DNA of 64,000 nucleotides, taken from positions 248,001 to 312,000 of the forward strand of contig NZ_JACHGR010000003.1 in assembly GCF_014202415.1 (NCBI RefSeq), read 5' to 3'. This document shows, piece by piece, positions 37,450 to 48,852 of this stretch. The first letter of the stretch is position 1; each line of letters begins with the position of its first letter. The DNA comes from Tolumonas osonensis (GTDB lineage: Bacteria > Pseudomonadota > Gammaproteobacteria > Enterobacterales > Aeromonadaceae). The notes beneath the pieces are model-generated. The model ran no database searches and was not told where the DNA came from. It saw nothing but the letters and a program-made list of their open reading frames with translations. A program made the translations under genes and the position numbers.

Positions 37450-39300
37450 ATGCGTTTTCTGTTCCGTAGTATTAAATGGTTTTTCCGCTCTCTCTGGCGG
37501 GTGATCAATTTCACCCGGCTGCTGATTATCAATCTGATTTTTATCGGAATTGTTTTAGCCATCTTCATCGGTCTCAGCGAGGAAACCCCGGAAACCACTA
37601 TCCAAGAAGGCGCGCTGGTGCTGGATCTGGCCGGTAAATTGGTTGAACAGCCAACCACACCAAATCCGGCTGATCAGCTGATGGAAAAATGGCTTTCAAA
37701 CAACGACACCACTCGTGAGATTGCGGTGAGTGACGTGGTTTATATGATTCAGCAGGCAAAACAGGATCCACGAGTCAAAGGCATCGTATTGAAAACAGCC
37801 GATCTGGAAACTACCAGCATTGGTAAATTACTGCTGATCACGAAGGCGCTGGATGACTTTAAACAGAGTAAAAAACCAGTGGTTGCTATCGGTAACTTCT
37901 ACCAGCAACACCAGTATTTACTGGCCGCTCACGCCAACACAATTTTGCTGAACCCGGCCGGCGCAGTCACCATTCAGGGGTTGGGGTTGTATAACCTCTA
38001 TTTCAAATCCGCATTGGAAAAATTTAACCTGACACCACATGTATTCCGCGTAGGCACCTACAAATCATTTGTTGAACCGTATATTCGTGATGATATGTCT
38101 TCTGAAGCACGCGAAGCAAATCAGCGCTGGATTGGTGCCGTATGGCAGCAATATGTTGCGGATGTCAGTAAAGCACGTGGCCTGCCCGCCGATGCTGTAG
38201 CACCAAGCAAAGAACAGGTACTGGCGCGTCTGACCAAAGCAGAGGGTAATGCGGCGCAGTATGCCCTGGACCAGGGGCTGGTCGATCAGTTGGCCACTTA
38301 CGATGAAATGACAGATACCATCCGCAATTTTGCTGGCAGCGATGAGCATGATTTCCGTCATATTGTCATGAGCGATTATCTGCAGTCTCTGCCACCCCGT
38401 TATCAGGCTGTCACCAATAAGCCTCAGATAGGATTATTAGTGGCGGCCGGAGCCATTGTTGATGGCATCTCACAACCCGGCACCATCAATGGCGATGACC
38501 TGGTAAAACAAATTCATACCGCCATGTATGATGCAAAGATCAAAGCGCTGGTATTACGCATAGACAGCCCCGGCGGCAGTGCCTTTGCTGCCGAACAAAT
38601 CCGTACCGCCTTACTTGCCTTCAAGGCCAGCGGTAAACCACTTATCGTCTCGATGGGCAGTACTGCCGCCTCTGGGGGTTACTGGATTGCCGCTGATGCC
38701 GATAAAATCTTTGCCGAGCCCACCACAATCACCGGTTCAATTGGCGTCTTCGGCATGTTTCTGACCGCAGATAAAGCGCTGAATGCCCTGGGTATTCATG
38801 CTGACGGACTGGGTACCACCGACTTTACCGGCATCAGCCCGGTACAGCCATTACCTGACCATATCAAACAGATCGTCCAGCTGAATGTGGAAAATACTTA
38901 TCAGCGTTTTTTAGATCTGGTCGCCGAAGGACGTGGAATGACACCGGAGCAGGTTGATCTGGTTGCACAAGGCCGTGTCTGGGTGGGTACGGACGCGAAA
39001 AAACTGAGGCTAGTCGATGAGCTAGGCAGTCTCACCGAAGCAGCGGCCGAAGCCGGTAAACAGGCAAAACTGACTGATTATCAGCTGACACTGATTGAAC
39101 CGGAATTATCCACCCGCGATAAGTTGTTACGCGAACTCTTTAATCAGAGTGCTGAGTATCTGCCATCCTCCGTCACCCATTCCGGTTTGGGCAAACTGGC
39201 GTTACAGTGGTGGTCCGCCGGTAATCAGGCCTTGGCACCATTGAATGCGCTGCAGGATCCGCAAGGAATTTACAGTTATTGTCCGGTTTGTCAGCAGTAG
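37450..39300 (+). CDS. sppA: Signal peptide peptidase SppA (protease IV)
   Basis: An inner-membrane serine protease that degrades cleaved signal peptides. From the ATG at 37450 (MRFLFRSIKWFF) the protein has 616 residues (618 in E. coli). A membrane anchor lies at about 22-42. The protein is a tandem duplication: the Lys of the dyad is K205 in the first half (VGTYKSFVEPY) and the nucleophile S408 in the second (STAASGGYWIA). IDSPGGSAFAAEQI at 371-384 forms the oxyanion region. A GAGAGGC-TCA-GCCTCTC hairpin follows at 39300-39316 before ansA. Confidence 0.95.
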   Translation: MRFLFRSIKWFFRSLWRVINFTRLLIINLIFIGIVLAIFIGLSEETPETTIQEGALVLDLAGKLVEQPTTPNPADQLMEKWLSNNDTTREIAVSDVVYMIQQAKQDPRVKGIVLKTADLETTSIGKLLLITKALDDFKQSKKPVVAIGNFYQQHQYLLAAHANTILLNPAGAVTIQGLGLYNLYFKSALEKFNLTPHVFRVGTYKSFVEPYIRDDMSSEAREANQRWIGAVWQQYVADVSKARGLPADAVAPSKEQVLARLTKAEGNAAQYALDQGLVDQLATYDEMTDTIRNFAGSDEHDFRHIVMSDYLQSLPPRYQAVTNKPQIGLLVAAGAIVDGISQPGTINGDDLVKQIHTAMYDAKIKALVLRIDSPGGSAFAAEQIRTALLAFKASGKPLIVSMGSTAASGGYWIAADADKIFAEPTTITGSIGVFGMFLTADKALNALGIHADGLGTTDFTGISPVQPLPDHIKQIVQLNVENTYQRFLDLVAEGRGMTPEQVDLVAQGRVWVGTDAKKLRLVDELGSLTEAAAEAGKQAKLTDYQLTLIEPELSTRDKLLRELFNQSAEYLPSSVTHSGLGKLALQWWSAGNQALAPLNALQDPQGIYSYCPVCQQ

Positions 39301-39340
39301 AGAGGCTCAGCCTCTCTGCGTTATGCAAGGTTATTCACAG

Positions 39341-40348
39341 ATGAAAAAACGCATTTATATCGCATATACCGGTGGTACCATCGGTATGCAACGCTCCAGC
39401 CATGGCTATATTCCACAGGCTGGTTTTATGGAAAACTGTCTGGCAGGCATGCCTGAATTCCACCGGGAAGAAATGCCGGAGTATGTCATTCATGAATACA
39501 ATCCTCTGATTGACTCCTCCGATATGACACCGGCTGACTGGCAGCGGATCGCCGAAGATATCCGGGATCATTACGAGGATTTTGATGGTTTCGTCGTGCT
39601 GCATGGTACGGATACGATGTCTTATACCGCATCAGCCCTCTCCTTCATGCTGGAAGATCTGAGCAAACCGGTGATCATCACCGGTTCCCAGATCCCGCTG
39701 GCTGAACTGCGTTCCGACGGACAACAAAACCTGCTGAATGCCCTGTATATTGCGGCCAATTATCCGGTGCATGAGGTCACGCTCTACTTCAATAATCAGC
39801 TGTTCCGTGGCAATCGCAGTACCAAAGTGCATGCCGATGGCTTCCATGCCTTCGATTCTCCTGATTTCGCGCCATTATTGGATGCAGGGATTCATATTGA
39901 GTGGAATGCGGGTAAACCGGCCGATACCACCCATAAGCCATTAAAGATGCACTCCATCCAGCCACAACCGATCGGCGTCGTCACCTTATACCCGGGCATC
40001 TCGGTGGATGTCATCGCCAATATTCTGCAACAACCGGTTAAAGCACTGATCCTGCTGACCTACGGCGTAGGGAATGCCCCCCAGAATCCGGCCATGCTGC
40101 AGCTACTGCGTGACGCATCGGCGCGTGGTGTGATCATCGTTAACCTCAGTCAGTGTCTGCGCGGCAAGGTCAACATGGGCGGCTATGCCACCGGCAACGC
40201 CCTAGCAGATGCCGGCGTCTTATCCGGCTATGACATGACAACTGAAGCGGCACTGGCCAAATTACACTTTCTGCTGAGCCAGGCGTTGGCTCCGGAGGAG
40301 ATCCGCAGATTAATGCAGTTGGATCTGCGTGGTGAGCTTTCTCACTAA
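39341..40348 (+). CDS. ansA: Cytoplasmic L-asparaginase I
   Basis: Hydrolyses asparagine to aspartate and ammonia. The start at 39341 (MKKRIYIAYTGGTIG) gives 335 residues, near the 338 of E. coli AnsA. Catalytic loops are AYTGGTIG at 8-15 and HGTDTM at 88-93. SSDMTPADW is also conserved. There is no signal peptide, which distinguishes it from AnsB. It follows sppA by 40 bases as in E. coli and is probably cotranscribed. Confidence 0.95.
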   Translation: MKKRIYIAYTGGTIGMQRSSHGYIPQAGFMENCLAGMPEFHREEMPEYVIHEYNPLIDSSDMTPADWQRIAEDIRDHYEDFDGFVVLHGTDTMSYTASALSFMLEDLSKPVIITGSQIPLAELRSDGQQNLLNALYIAANYPVHEVTLYFNNQLFRGNRSTKVHADGFHAFDSPDFAPLLDAGIHIEWNAGKPADTTHKPLKMHSIQPQPIGVVTLYPGISVDVIANILQQPVKALILLTYGVGNAPQNPAMLQLLRDASARGVIIVNLSQCLRGKVNMGGYATGNALADAGVLSGYDMTTEAALAKLHFLLSQALAPEEIRRLMQLDLRGELSH

Positions 40349-40357
40349 TTAAGCTAA

Positions 40358-40390
40358 AAAATAATCCCCTGAATATCAGGGGATTATTTT
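40358..40390. terminator. Bidirectional terminator between ansA and msrB
   Basis: AAAATAATCCCCTGA and TCAGGGGATTATTTT are perfect 15-bp complements around ATA. It serves the convergent genes ansA and msrB. Confidence 0.93.
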
Positions 40391-40405
40391 CAGCGAATCA
40401 ACAAT

Positions 40406-40789
40406 TTATTCTGCTTTTTTCTGTGCTTCCGTAAACCCCAGCGACAGACTGTTCACACAGTAACGCTGACCGGTTTCCGTCGGGCCATCCGGAAAAACAT
40501 GTCCCAGATGTGAACCACAGTTCGCACACAATATTTCCACCCGCCGCATGCCATGGCTGAGGTCTTCTTCATAACGTACCGCATCCGGAATGGCGCGATC
40601 AAAACTGGGCCAGCCACAGCCGGAATCGAACTTGGTGCTTGATTCAAATAATGGCGCATCGCAACAGACACAGTGATAAACACCGGTTTTACGGTTATGC
40701 AGCAACCCACCGGAAAACGGACGTTCGGTCCCCTTCTCCCAGCAAATATGAAATTGTTCCGGTGTTAACTTTGACCGCCAGTCAGTCAT
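40406..40789 (-). CDS. msrB: Peptide-methionine (R)-S-oxide reductase
   Basis: MsrB (127 residues) repairs methionine-R-sulfoxide in proteins. The zinc-binding CxxC pairs are CVCC near 40-43 and CANC near 88-91; the catalytic Cys is in RYCVNSLSL near the C-terminus. [16 protein letters not shown] and [10 protein letters not shown] are signature segments. In E. coli the gene (yeaA) is divergent from gapA; here three glucan genes lie in between. Confidence 0.95.
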   Translation of the reverse strand: MTDWRSKLTPEQFHICWEKGTERPFSGGLLHNRKTGVYHCVCCDAPLFESSTKFDSGCGWPSFDRAIPDAVRYEEDLSHGMRRVEILCANCGSHLGHVFPDGPTETGQRYCVNSLSLGFTEAQKKAE

Positions 40790-40892
40790 CTGCTGTCCAC
40801 TCTTATCTGCAATAAATGTTATACAATTGTTAACAGATTAGATGAGAGTGGATGTAGATTCAAATTACAAACTGCAGGGTTAATCCGAAAAT

Positions 40893-42974
40893 TCAATTAA
40901 CATCACATTCACCGGAAGAACAGGCCCGCAGCAGTTTCATCGCCCGGGCACTGCACACCGCGACCAACTGAGGCAAATCATCCAGCAGCAGCCGTTTCCC
41001 ATCGTGAAAGGCGGTATCGGCGGCCAGTGCCCAGGTGTGATGTTCCGCAGGCTCCGGCAGACGGAAATGAATGTCGTAAGCACTGGAGTTAAACAATACC
41101 AGCCAGTGTTCCTGACTTTCCCGGGCAATAATTTCCATTACCAGCGCCTGCGCAGAAGGCGCATTCCAGTCACTTTCAGTCAGTTCACTGCCATCTGGAT
41201 GATACCAGTGCACGGTATCCGCGTGTGTCCTCGCGCCGAAATAGAGATCATCGCCCAGATGCAATTCCGTGAATGCACTGGAAGAACGACGGACCTGGAT
41301 CATCTGTTTAACAAAGCGCAGTAACCCCTCATCCTCCTCGTTCAACTGCCAGTTAACCCAACTGATGCGATTATCCTGGCAATAAGCATTATTGTTGCCC
41401 ATCTGAGTTCGCCCCATCTCATCACCAGCCAGCAGATGAGGGATCCCCTGTGATAACAACAACGTCGCCAGCATGTTCCGCTTCTGCTGCACACGCAGAC
41501 GGCAAATACGCGGGTCCCGTGTCGGCCCTTCAAGACCATAATTTTTCGATAAATTATGACCGTGCCCATCCCGGTTCTCTTCGGAATTGGCCTGGTTGTG
41601 CCGTTGTTCATAACTGACCGTGTCTTCCAGCGTGAATCCGTCGTGATAACAGACAAAGTTCACACTGGAATGAATGACACGCAGCGATTTCGGAAAGATA
41701 TCGCGAGATCCCAGCAGACGCGTGGCAAATTCCGCCATTTTCCCCATATCACCCCGCCAGAAAGAACGGATGGTGTCACGGTAGCGATCATTCAACTCGC
41801 GCCACTGTGTCGGAAATTGTCCTAGACGGTAGCCAAACGGTCCGATATCCCAGGGCTCGGAAATCAGTTTCACATTGCGTAATACCGGATCCTGAATCAT
41901 CGCTTTGCAAAAACCGCCGTAAGGATCAAATTCGCCGCCTTCGCGCGCCAGGGTCACGGCCAGATCAAAACGGAAACCATCAACGTGCATCTCGGTAACC
42001 CAGTAGCGCAGACTGTCCATGACCAGTCGTAACGCATTCGGATGATCCACATTAAACGAATTACCACAGCCGGTCACATTGCTATAACGGGTGAAATCCT
42101 GGCCAAAACCGCCATTGTCAAAGCAATAGTAATTACGATTATCCAGTCCCTTATAACTCAGCAATGGTCCGCCATGGCCACCTTCCGCCGTATGGTTAAA
42201 CACCACATCTAGGATCACTTCAATACCGGCACGGTGTAGTTCACGCACCATTGTTTTGAATTCGGTCACCGCATGTTTCACAGCATAGCGAGGATCCGGC
42301 GCCATGAAACAGATGGGGTTATATCCCCAGTAGTTCTTCAGTCCCAGTTGAATCAAACGTGGTTCACTCATGAAGCTGGCAACCGGCATCAGTTGCAGTG
42401 AGGTAATACCGAGTTCCTGCAGATGACGGATAACGGAGGGATGACAGAGACCAAGATAAGTGCCGCGCAATTGCTCCGGCACGTCAGGATTAAGCTTGGT
42501 GAAGCCTTTAACGTGTGCTTCATAGAGGATGGTTTGCGCATCATTGTAGCGGGGGGAAACCACGCCCTGCCAGTCAAACTCATCATCCCAGACAATCGCT
42601 TTGGGCATCATGTACTGGCTGTCGCCCTGATAGAGCTCCTCATTCCACTCCAATGCACGCGATAGCGCTTTGGCATAAGGATCCAGCAGCAGTTTTTGCG
42701 GATCAAACAGTAATCCCTGATCCGGATGATTCGGACCATACACCCGGTAACCATATAAAGTACCGGACACTACGCCCTGAACATAGCCATACCAAAGATG
42801 ACCACGGCGTTCACGGAAACGGATGCGGGCAATTTCCTGTTCTCTGGCATCAAACAGACATAACTCGACACGCTCGGTTTCCGGAGCCCATAAGACAAAA
42901 TTACATCCCTGTGAGTCCAGAATGGCACCGAATGGTGCATCCCTGCCAGATAGCAATACATACTGATCTGTCAT
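40893..42974 (-). CDS. glgX: Glycogen debranching enzyme GlgX
   Basis: A GH13 isoamylase-type enzyme that hydrolyses alpha-1,6 branches of limit dextrins. The protein has 693 residues from the ATG at 42974, chosen for the GGAG eight to nine bases upstream; a start seven codons earlier is possible. An N-terminal CBM48 domain (about 1-130) precedes the catalytic barrel: DVVFNHTAEG at 256-265, nucleophile D337 (GFRFD), acid E373 (ISEPWD), and the third carboxylate in CYHDGFTLEDTVSY. E. coli GlgX has 657 residues. Last gene of malQ-glgB-glgX, 55 bases after glgB. Confidence 0.94.
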   Translation of the reverse strand: MTDQYVLLSGRDAPFGAILDSQGCNFVLWAPETERVELCLFDAREQEIARIRFRERRGHLWYGYVQGVVSGTLYGYRVYGPNHPDQGLLFDPQKLLLDPYAKALSRALEWNEELYQGDSQYMMPKAIVWDDEFDWQGVVSPRYNDAQTILYEAHVKGFTKLNPDVPEQLRGTYLGLCHPSVIRHLQELGITSLQLMPVASFMSEPRLIQLGLKNYWGYNPICFMAPDPRYAVKHAVTEFKTMVRELHRAGIEVILDVVFNHTAEGGHGGPLLSYKGLDNRNYYCFDNGGFGQDFTRYSNVTGCGNSFNVDHPNALRLVMDSLRYWVTEMHVDGFRFDLAVTLAREGGEFDPYGGFCKAMIQDPVLRNVKLISEPWDIGPFGYRLGQFPTQWRELNDRYRDTIRSFWRGDMGKMAEFATRLLGSRDIFPKSLRVIHSSVNFVCYHDGFTLEDTVSYEQRHNQANSEENRDGHGHNLSKNYGLEGPTRDPRICRLRVQQKRNMLATLLLSQGIPHLLAGDEMGRTQMGNNNAYCQDNRISWVNWQLNEEDEGLLRFVKQMIQVRRSSSAFTELHLGDDLYFGARTHADTVHWYHPDGSELTESDWNAPSAQALVMEIIARESQEHWLVLFNSSAYDIHFRLPEPAEHHTWALAADTAFHDGKRLLLDDLPQLVAVCSARAMKLLRACSSGECDVN

Positions 42975-43029
42975 TGTCTTAACTCCATCCGGCACCCGTC
43001 AAACTGCAACGGGTGCCTGTTGCGCTGTA

Positions 43030-45213
43030 TTACTCAGCCACTTTTTTGATAAATACGGTGGCAAGTGGCGGCAGGTTCAACATAATCGAGTTAGATTTTC
43101 CGTGTGATTCAACAGCTTCGGACTGGAAGATCTCTGCACCCACAGAATAATCACTACCCCAGTATTCACTGCTATCTGTATTCAGCACGATCTGATAACG
43201 ACCCGCTTCCGGCACACCGATACGGAAGCCATCGCGCGGAACCGGCGTAAAGTTACAGGCCGTAATGACAAAGCTGTCCTGAGCCTTATTACGGCGCAAC
43301 ATCAATAAAGAGCTGCTTTCCCAGTTGGAATGATCCAGCCACTCAAACCCGCTCTGCAGATAATCCGCATCATACAGTGCCGGTTCTGAACGGTAGAGAC
43401 GGTTTAAATCCCGGATCAGATTCTTTTGTCCACGATGCTTATCAAAGCCCAGCAACCACCAGTCCAGCTGGCTGTCATGATCCCATTCAGCAGCCTGCGC
43501 AATTTCAGTTCCCATGAAATTCAGCTTTTTGCCCGGATGCGCATACATGTAACCCATATACGCACGCAGGTTGGCAGCCTGTTGCCATTCGTCGCCCGGC
43601 ATTTTATACAGCAGTGATTGCTTACCATGCACCACTTCATCATGTGATAAAGACAGAACGAAATTCTCGTTATAGTGGTAAACCATGGAGAAGGTCAGAT
43701 CGTTGTGATGATATTTACGATGCACCGGCTCTTTCGCCATATAGCGTAAAGAATCGTTCATCCAGCCCATATTCCACTTGAAGGTAAAGCCCAGACCGCC
43801 GGTATAGGTAGGACGGGATACCCCGGAAAAGGCAGTGGATTCTTCTGCGATTGTCATCGCATGCGGATAACGTTCGTAAACTTCGCGGTTAAACCATTGC
43901 AGTAACGAGATCGCCTCATAGTTGTGGTTACCACCATCAACGTTTGGTACCCACTGACCGTCGTCACGGGAATAATCCCAGTACAGCATTGACGCGACCG
44001 CATCGACACGCAGACCATCGATATGGAAATGATCCAGCCAGTACAACGCACTGGCGATCAGGAACTGACGGACCGTTTCCCGACCAAAGTCATAAATGTA
44101 GGAATTCCAGTCCGGGTGCCAGCCACGACGTGGATCTTCGTACTCATATAACGGGGTACCATCGAAACGGGCCAGACCATGCGAGTCAGATGGGAAATGT
44201 GCCGGTACCCAGTCGAGAATCACGCCGATCCCAGCCTGGTGGCAACGATCCACAAAATATTTGAAATCATCTGCTGAGCCGAAACGGCTGGTCGGTGCAA
44301 ACAGACCCAGCGGCTGATAACCCCAGGAACCGGAGAACGGATGCTCCATAATCGGCATCAGTTCAATATGGGTGTAATTCATTTCCAGCAGATAAGGGAT
44401 CAGCTCATCCGCCATTTCACGATAACTTAAAGAGTTACCATCCTCATGACGTTTCCATGAGGCGAAATGCATTTCATAAATGGAAACAGGTTGTTCCAGC
44501 TTGTCATTCCGCTGCGATTTCTGCCAATCCGCATCGTGCCATTCATATTGCTTATGGTCGTACACCACCGAAGCAAACGAAGGATATTGATCCGAATAGA
44601 AACCGACCGGATCCGCTTTATGTGGCAAGCAATGACCATACAGATCTTTCAGTTCAAATTTATAGCGGGCACCAACATCCAGTCCCGGCACAAACAGCAC
44701 CCAGTGACCACACAGGCTGCGCTGCATCGGATGCCGACGGCCATCCCAGTAGTTGAAATCACCAATCAGACTGACAGACATTGCGCTTGGTGCATATACC
44801 GCGAAACGGACACCCTTCACCTTGACGCCATTGACCTCGGTCTCCATCAACTGGGCACCCAGTGTCCGGTATACATTGTCCGCACTGTGTTTCAGTTCCG
44901 CCAAACCACGGAAAGCTTCATCATGGAATTGATAAGGATCAGTAACTTCTGATTTCACACCCGCATAAGCCACTTTCAGCACATAAGGAAACGTGGCAGC
45001 CAGACCGGGGAATTCAGCTTCGAACAAACCATCGGTATGCAGACATTTTAGTTTGCATTCAACGGCCTTTTTCTCAATACGTCGTACCGCAACCTCAGTT
45101 GCATGCGGCATCCAGACCCGCAAACGCCACAAGGCTTGTTCGTTGTCATAAACCCAACCCAGCTTTTCAAAAGGCTGACCACAACGCGCTTCATTAAGCT
45201 CTCTCAACAACAT
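43030..45213 (-). CDS. glgB: 1,4-alpha-glucan branching enzyme
   Basis: GlgB creates alpha-1,6 branches in glycogen. Of 727 residues, the N-terminal part has two beta-sandwich (CBM48-like) regions, the second starting near GVRFAVYAPSAMSVSLIGDFN. The GH13 barrel shows DWVPAHFPSD, GLRVDAVASMLYWDY (nucleophile Asp), AEESTAF (acid Glu) and LSLSHDEVVHGKQSLL. Length equals the usual 727-730. It is between malQ and glgX, transcribed in the same direction. The glycogen synthesis genes glgC and glgA are not in this window. Confidence 0.96.
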   Translation of the reverse strand: MLLRELNEARCGQPFEKLGWVYDNEQALWRLRVWMPHATEVAVRRIEKKAVECKLKCLHTDGLFEAEFPGLAATFPYVLKVAYAGVKSEVTDPYQFHDEAFRGLAELKHSADNVYRTLGAQLMETEVNGVKVKGVRFAVYAPSAMSVSLIGDFNYWDGRRHPMQRSLCGHWVLFVPGLDVGARYKFELKDLYGHCLPHKADPVGFYSDQYPSFASVVYDHKQYEWHDADWQKSQRNDKLEQPVSIYEMHFASWKRHEDGNSLSYREMADELIPYLLEMNYTHIELMPIMEHPFSGSWGYQPLGLFAPTSRFGSADDFKYFVDRCHQAGIGVILDWVPAHFPSDSHGLARFDGTPLYEYEDPRRGWHPDWNSYIYDFGRETVRQFLIASALYWLDHFHIDGLRVDAVASMLYWDYSRDDGQWVPNVDGGNHNYEAISLLQWFNREVYERYPHAMTIAEESTAFSGVSRPTYTGGLGFTFKWNMGWMNDSLRYMAKEPVHRKYHHNDLTFSMVYHYNENFVLSLSHDEVVHGKQSLLYKMPGDEWQQAANLRAYMGYMYAHPGKKLNFMGTEIAQAAEWDHDSQLDWWLLGFDKHRGQKNLIRDLNRLYRSEPALYDADYLQSGFEWLDHSNWESSSLLMLRRNKAQDSFVITACNFTPVPRDGFRIGVPEAGRYQIVLNTDSSEYWGSDYSVGAEIFQSEAVESHGKSNSIMLNLPPLATVFIKKVAE

Positions 45214-45279
45214 ATTAAAACCTCTAGGACATCACGAAAGATCATCAGCTACAGATACATTAACTCGCTGATATTAAAT

Positions 45280-47466
45280 TTATTGCAGTTGCTTTCTGGC
45301 ATTAGTCAGCCGGCGAGCCAGCACAGCCAATGCCGGATCATTCAGAAAACTTTCCAGATCCTTACTCAATTTTCGCCGCCAGTTCGGATATTCCGAGCAG
45401 GTTCCCGGCACGTTCACCGGCAGATCCATCTCCAACCAGTCTTCCAGCTGAGTACTGAATAGCGCGCTATTTCCCCGGCACATATGTTCCTGAAGCGCAT
45501 GCGATAGCGCAGAACTCATGCCAACCCAACTGACATCATGGCCGATATTTTCCGGTAAAATGCCATGCCAGCGTAATGAATCCAGGATCGCCTGCTTCGC
45601 ACTGTGCCTTTCCCGGTATAGATCCTGCAATTTTTCTTCATCCGGATAGAGACCCAGATCACGCCCCAGCGAAAGATCATCACAATGCCAGAAGCCACGC
45701 AGTGTCGGCATATCATGCGTCGTCAGCGCTGACATCGCCTGAGCTGGATAATGAGAAGGAGAGAAAAAGCCGCCATCCAGCGCCCGCTCAAAGAAGAAGA
45801 CCTTATAGGAATAAATGCCATTATCATGTAATAAGGTACGCATCTCCGGTGGCACAGTACCCAGATCTTCACCGATCACCATGCAGCGCTGACGGTGAGA
45901 TTCCAGAGCAAGAATCGCCAGCAGATCGTCTACCGGGTAATAGACATAAGCCCCCATGCTGGACGGTGCTCCCGGCGGAACCCACCATAAACGTCGCAAG
46001 CCCATGACATGATCGATACGTAATGCGCCACAACCACGCATATTGGCCCGCAGCAGCTCAATAAATGGCTGATAGGCCGCCTGATATAAACGCACCGGAT
46101 CAACCGGTGGTAATCCCCAGTTCTGACCTTGCGGGCCCAGTGGATCCGGCGGCGCGCCAATGCTGGCCTCGGGACAATAAAAATCTTTATTTGCCCATAT
46201 TTCGCAAGAGCCTTCGGAGACACCGACAGCCAGATCCCGGTACAGGCCAATTTTCATCCCCAGCGCCTTCGCCAACTGCTCGGCTTCTGTCAGCTGCTGA
46301 TCAGCGACCCATTGCAGGAACAGATAAAAACGGATATCAAACTGATGTGAGGCAATCCAGGTTTTAACCGCGGCGGAATGGTAATCCCGGTAAGCATCCG
46401 GCCATACAGGCGGTCCCCATGCTTCCAGACCACCGGCATACAGGGTGTTTTGCAAGGCGTCAAAAGTGGCCATCTGCAACAGACTGTCGCCACCGGCCGC
46501 TATATATTCTGCAAACGCTCTGCCTCGTTCTGAACGATCTGACAAATCCGCGTTTTCAAAGACCTGGCGTAACCAGCGCATCTTGAAGGCGAAGACAGCC
46601 TTATAATCAATCCATTCCACAGTCCGCAACTGCTGCAGCTGTGCCTGTTCTTCCGAGACAGACAAGGCTTTCTGCAGTTCAGGATTAGCCTTAAATTCCG
46701 GAATAGCTTCAACATCGATATAAATGACATTCAGCCAGCGGCGGGAAGATGGGCTATAAGGACTGCACGCATCCGGATTGGCCGGATACAGAGCATGGAT
46801 CGGATTCAGACCGACAAAATCCGCTCCCCAGGCAGCAACGCCCCGGAGCAGCATCTTAAGATCCGTGAAATCACCTACGCCCCAGTTACGCTGACTGCGC
46901 AGACTATACAGCTGAACGCTGGGTCCCCAGCACTTTTGATTTTGTTGAATAAAGCCGGGATGGAAACAATGTGACGGCGCGATAATTAAAGACGAAGCCG
47001 CTAATATTTTGGCGTTATTTTCAGATAAAAGAACTAATCTGTGATATCCACAAGGAATATTATTCTGAATATTTAAAGAATATTCAGAATATAAGATTTT
47101 ATTATATTCAAATGATTTTATTTTATGATTTTCAGTAAGTTCAGTTGTACCTTGCAACTGATCCCCGGATTCCAGTTCAATGCGCCAGATCAACCGCTGA
47201 GTTGCACCAGCCGGCAAACGACACACCACCTGATGCTCCGCCTGCTGTCTTCTGATATAGACCGGTTCCAATATCTGCTGCCAGTGTCTGATGTCTTCAT
47301 CAGCGATCTGAGCAGCCAATGCCTCAGGGTCAGACGTTACATACCCCATCGCATTCAGTATCGCGCGTTTGTTTTCCGGGGAAGTCCGGGTCGTTTTGCC
47401 CCAAATATCCGTGTATTCCTGCCCTATCCCGCGCTTTTTTGCCAATAACTCAAGGAGATCATCCAT
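45280..47466 (-). CDS. malQ: 4-alpha-glucanotransferase (amylomaltase)
   Basis: MalQ transfers maltodextrin segments and releases glucose, linking maltodextrin use with glycogen metabolism. The 728-residue protein (E. coli 694) has the GH77 signatures WGPSVQLYSLRSQRNWGVGDF, GLNPIHALYPANP, ALRIDHVMGL (nucleophile Asp), MVIGEDLGTVP (acid Glu) and LTTHDMPTLRG. The start is the second of two adjacent ATGs, with GGGAGG six bases upstream; the first ATG is very close to that site. It is the first gene of malQ-glgB-glgX. About residues 95-150 are AT-rich compared with the rest. Confidence 0.94.
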   Translation of the reverse strand: MDDLLELLAKKRGIGQEYTDIWGKTTRTSPENKRAILNAMGYVTSDPEALAAQIADEDIRHWQQILEPVYIRRQQAEHQVVCRLPAGATQRLIWRIELESGDQLQGTTELTENHKIKSFEYNKILYSEYSLNIQNNIPCGYHRLVLLSENNAKILAASSLIIAPSHCFHPGFIQQNQKCWGPSVQLYSLRSQRNWGVGDFTDLKMLLRGVAAWGADFVGLNPIHALYPANPDACSPYSPSSRRWLNVIYIDVEAIPEFKANPELQKALSVSEEQAQLQQLRTVEWIDYKAVFAFKMRWLRQVFENADLSDRSERGRAFAEYIAAGGDSLLQMATFDALQNTLYAGGLEAWGPPVWPDAYRDYHSAAVKTWIASHQFDIRFYLFLQWVADQQLTEAEQLAKALGMKIGLYRDLAVGVSEGSCEIWANKDFYCPEASIGAPPDPLGPQGQNWGLPPVDPVRLYQAAYQPFIELLRANMRGCGALRIDHVMGLRRLWWVPPGAPSSMGAYVYYPVDDLLAILALESHRQRCMVIGEDLGTVPPEMRTLLHDNGIYSYKVFFFERALDGGFFSPSHYPAQAMSALTTHDMPTLRGFWHCDDLSLGRDLGLYPDEEKLQDLYRERHSAKQAILDSLRWHGILPENIGHDVSWVGMSSALSHALQEHMCRGNSALFSTQLEDWLEMDLPVNVPGTCSEYPNWRRKLSKDLESFLNDPALAVLARRLTNARKQLQ

Positions 47467-48779
<1,313 letters not shown>

Positions 48780-48808
48780 TTGAGCGCTCATTCCGAATGA
48801 GTTTCAAG

Positions 48809-48836
48809 AAGGCAGCCAATTGGCTGCCTTTTTTTT
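48809..48836 (+). terminator. Intrinsic terminator after gapA
   Basis: AAGGCAGCC / GGCTGCCTT stem with AATT loop, followed by six more T residues. yeaD starts 17 bases later, so it is read through this terminator or from its own start. Confidence 0.93.
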
Positions 48837-48852
48837 ACCACAAGGAGTCATC

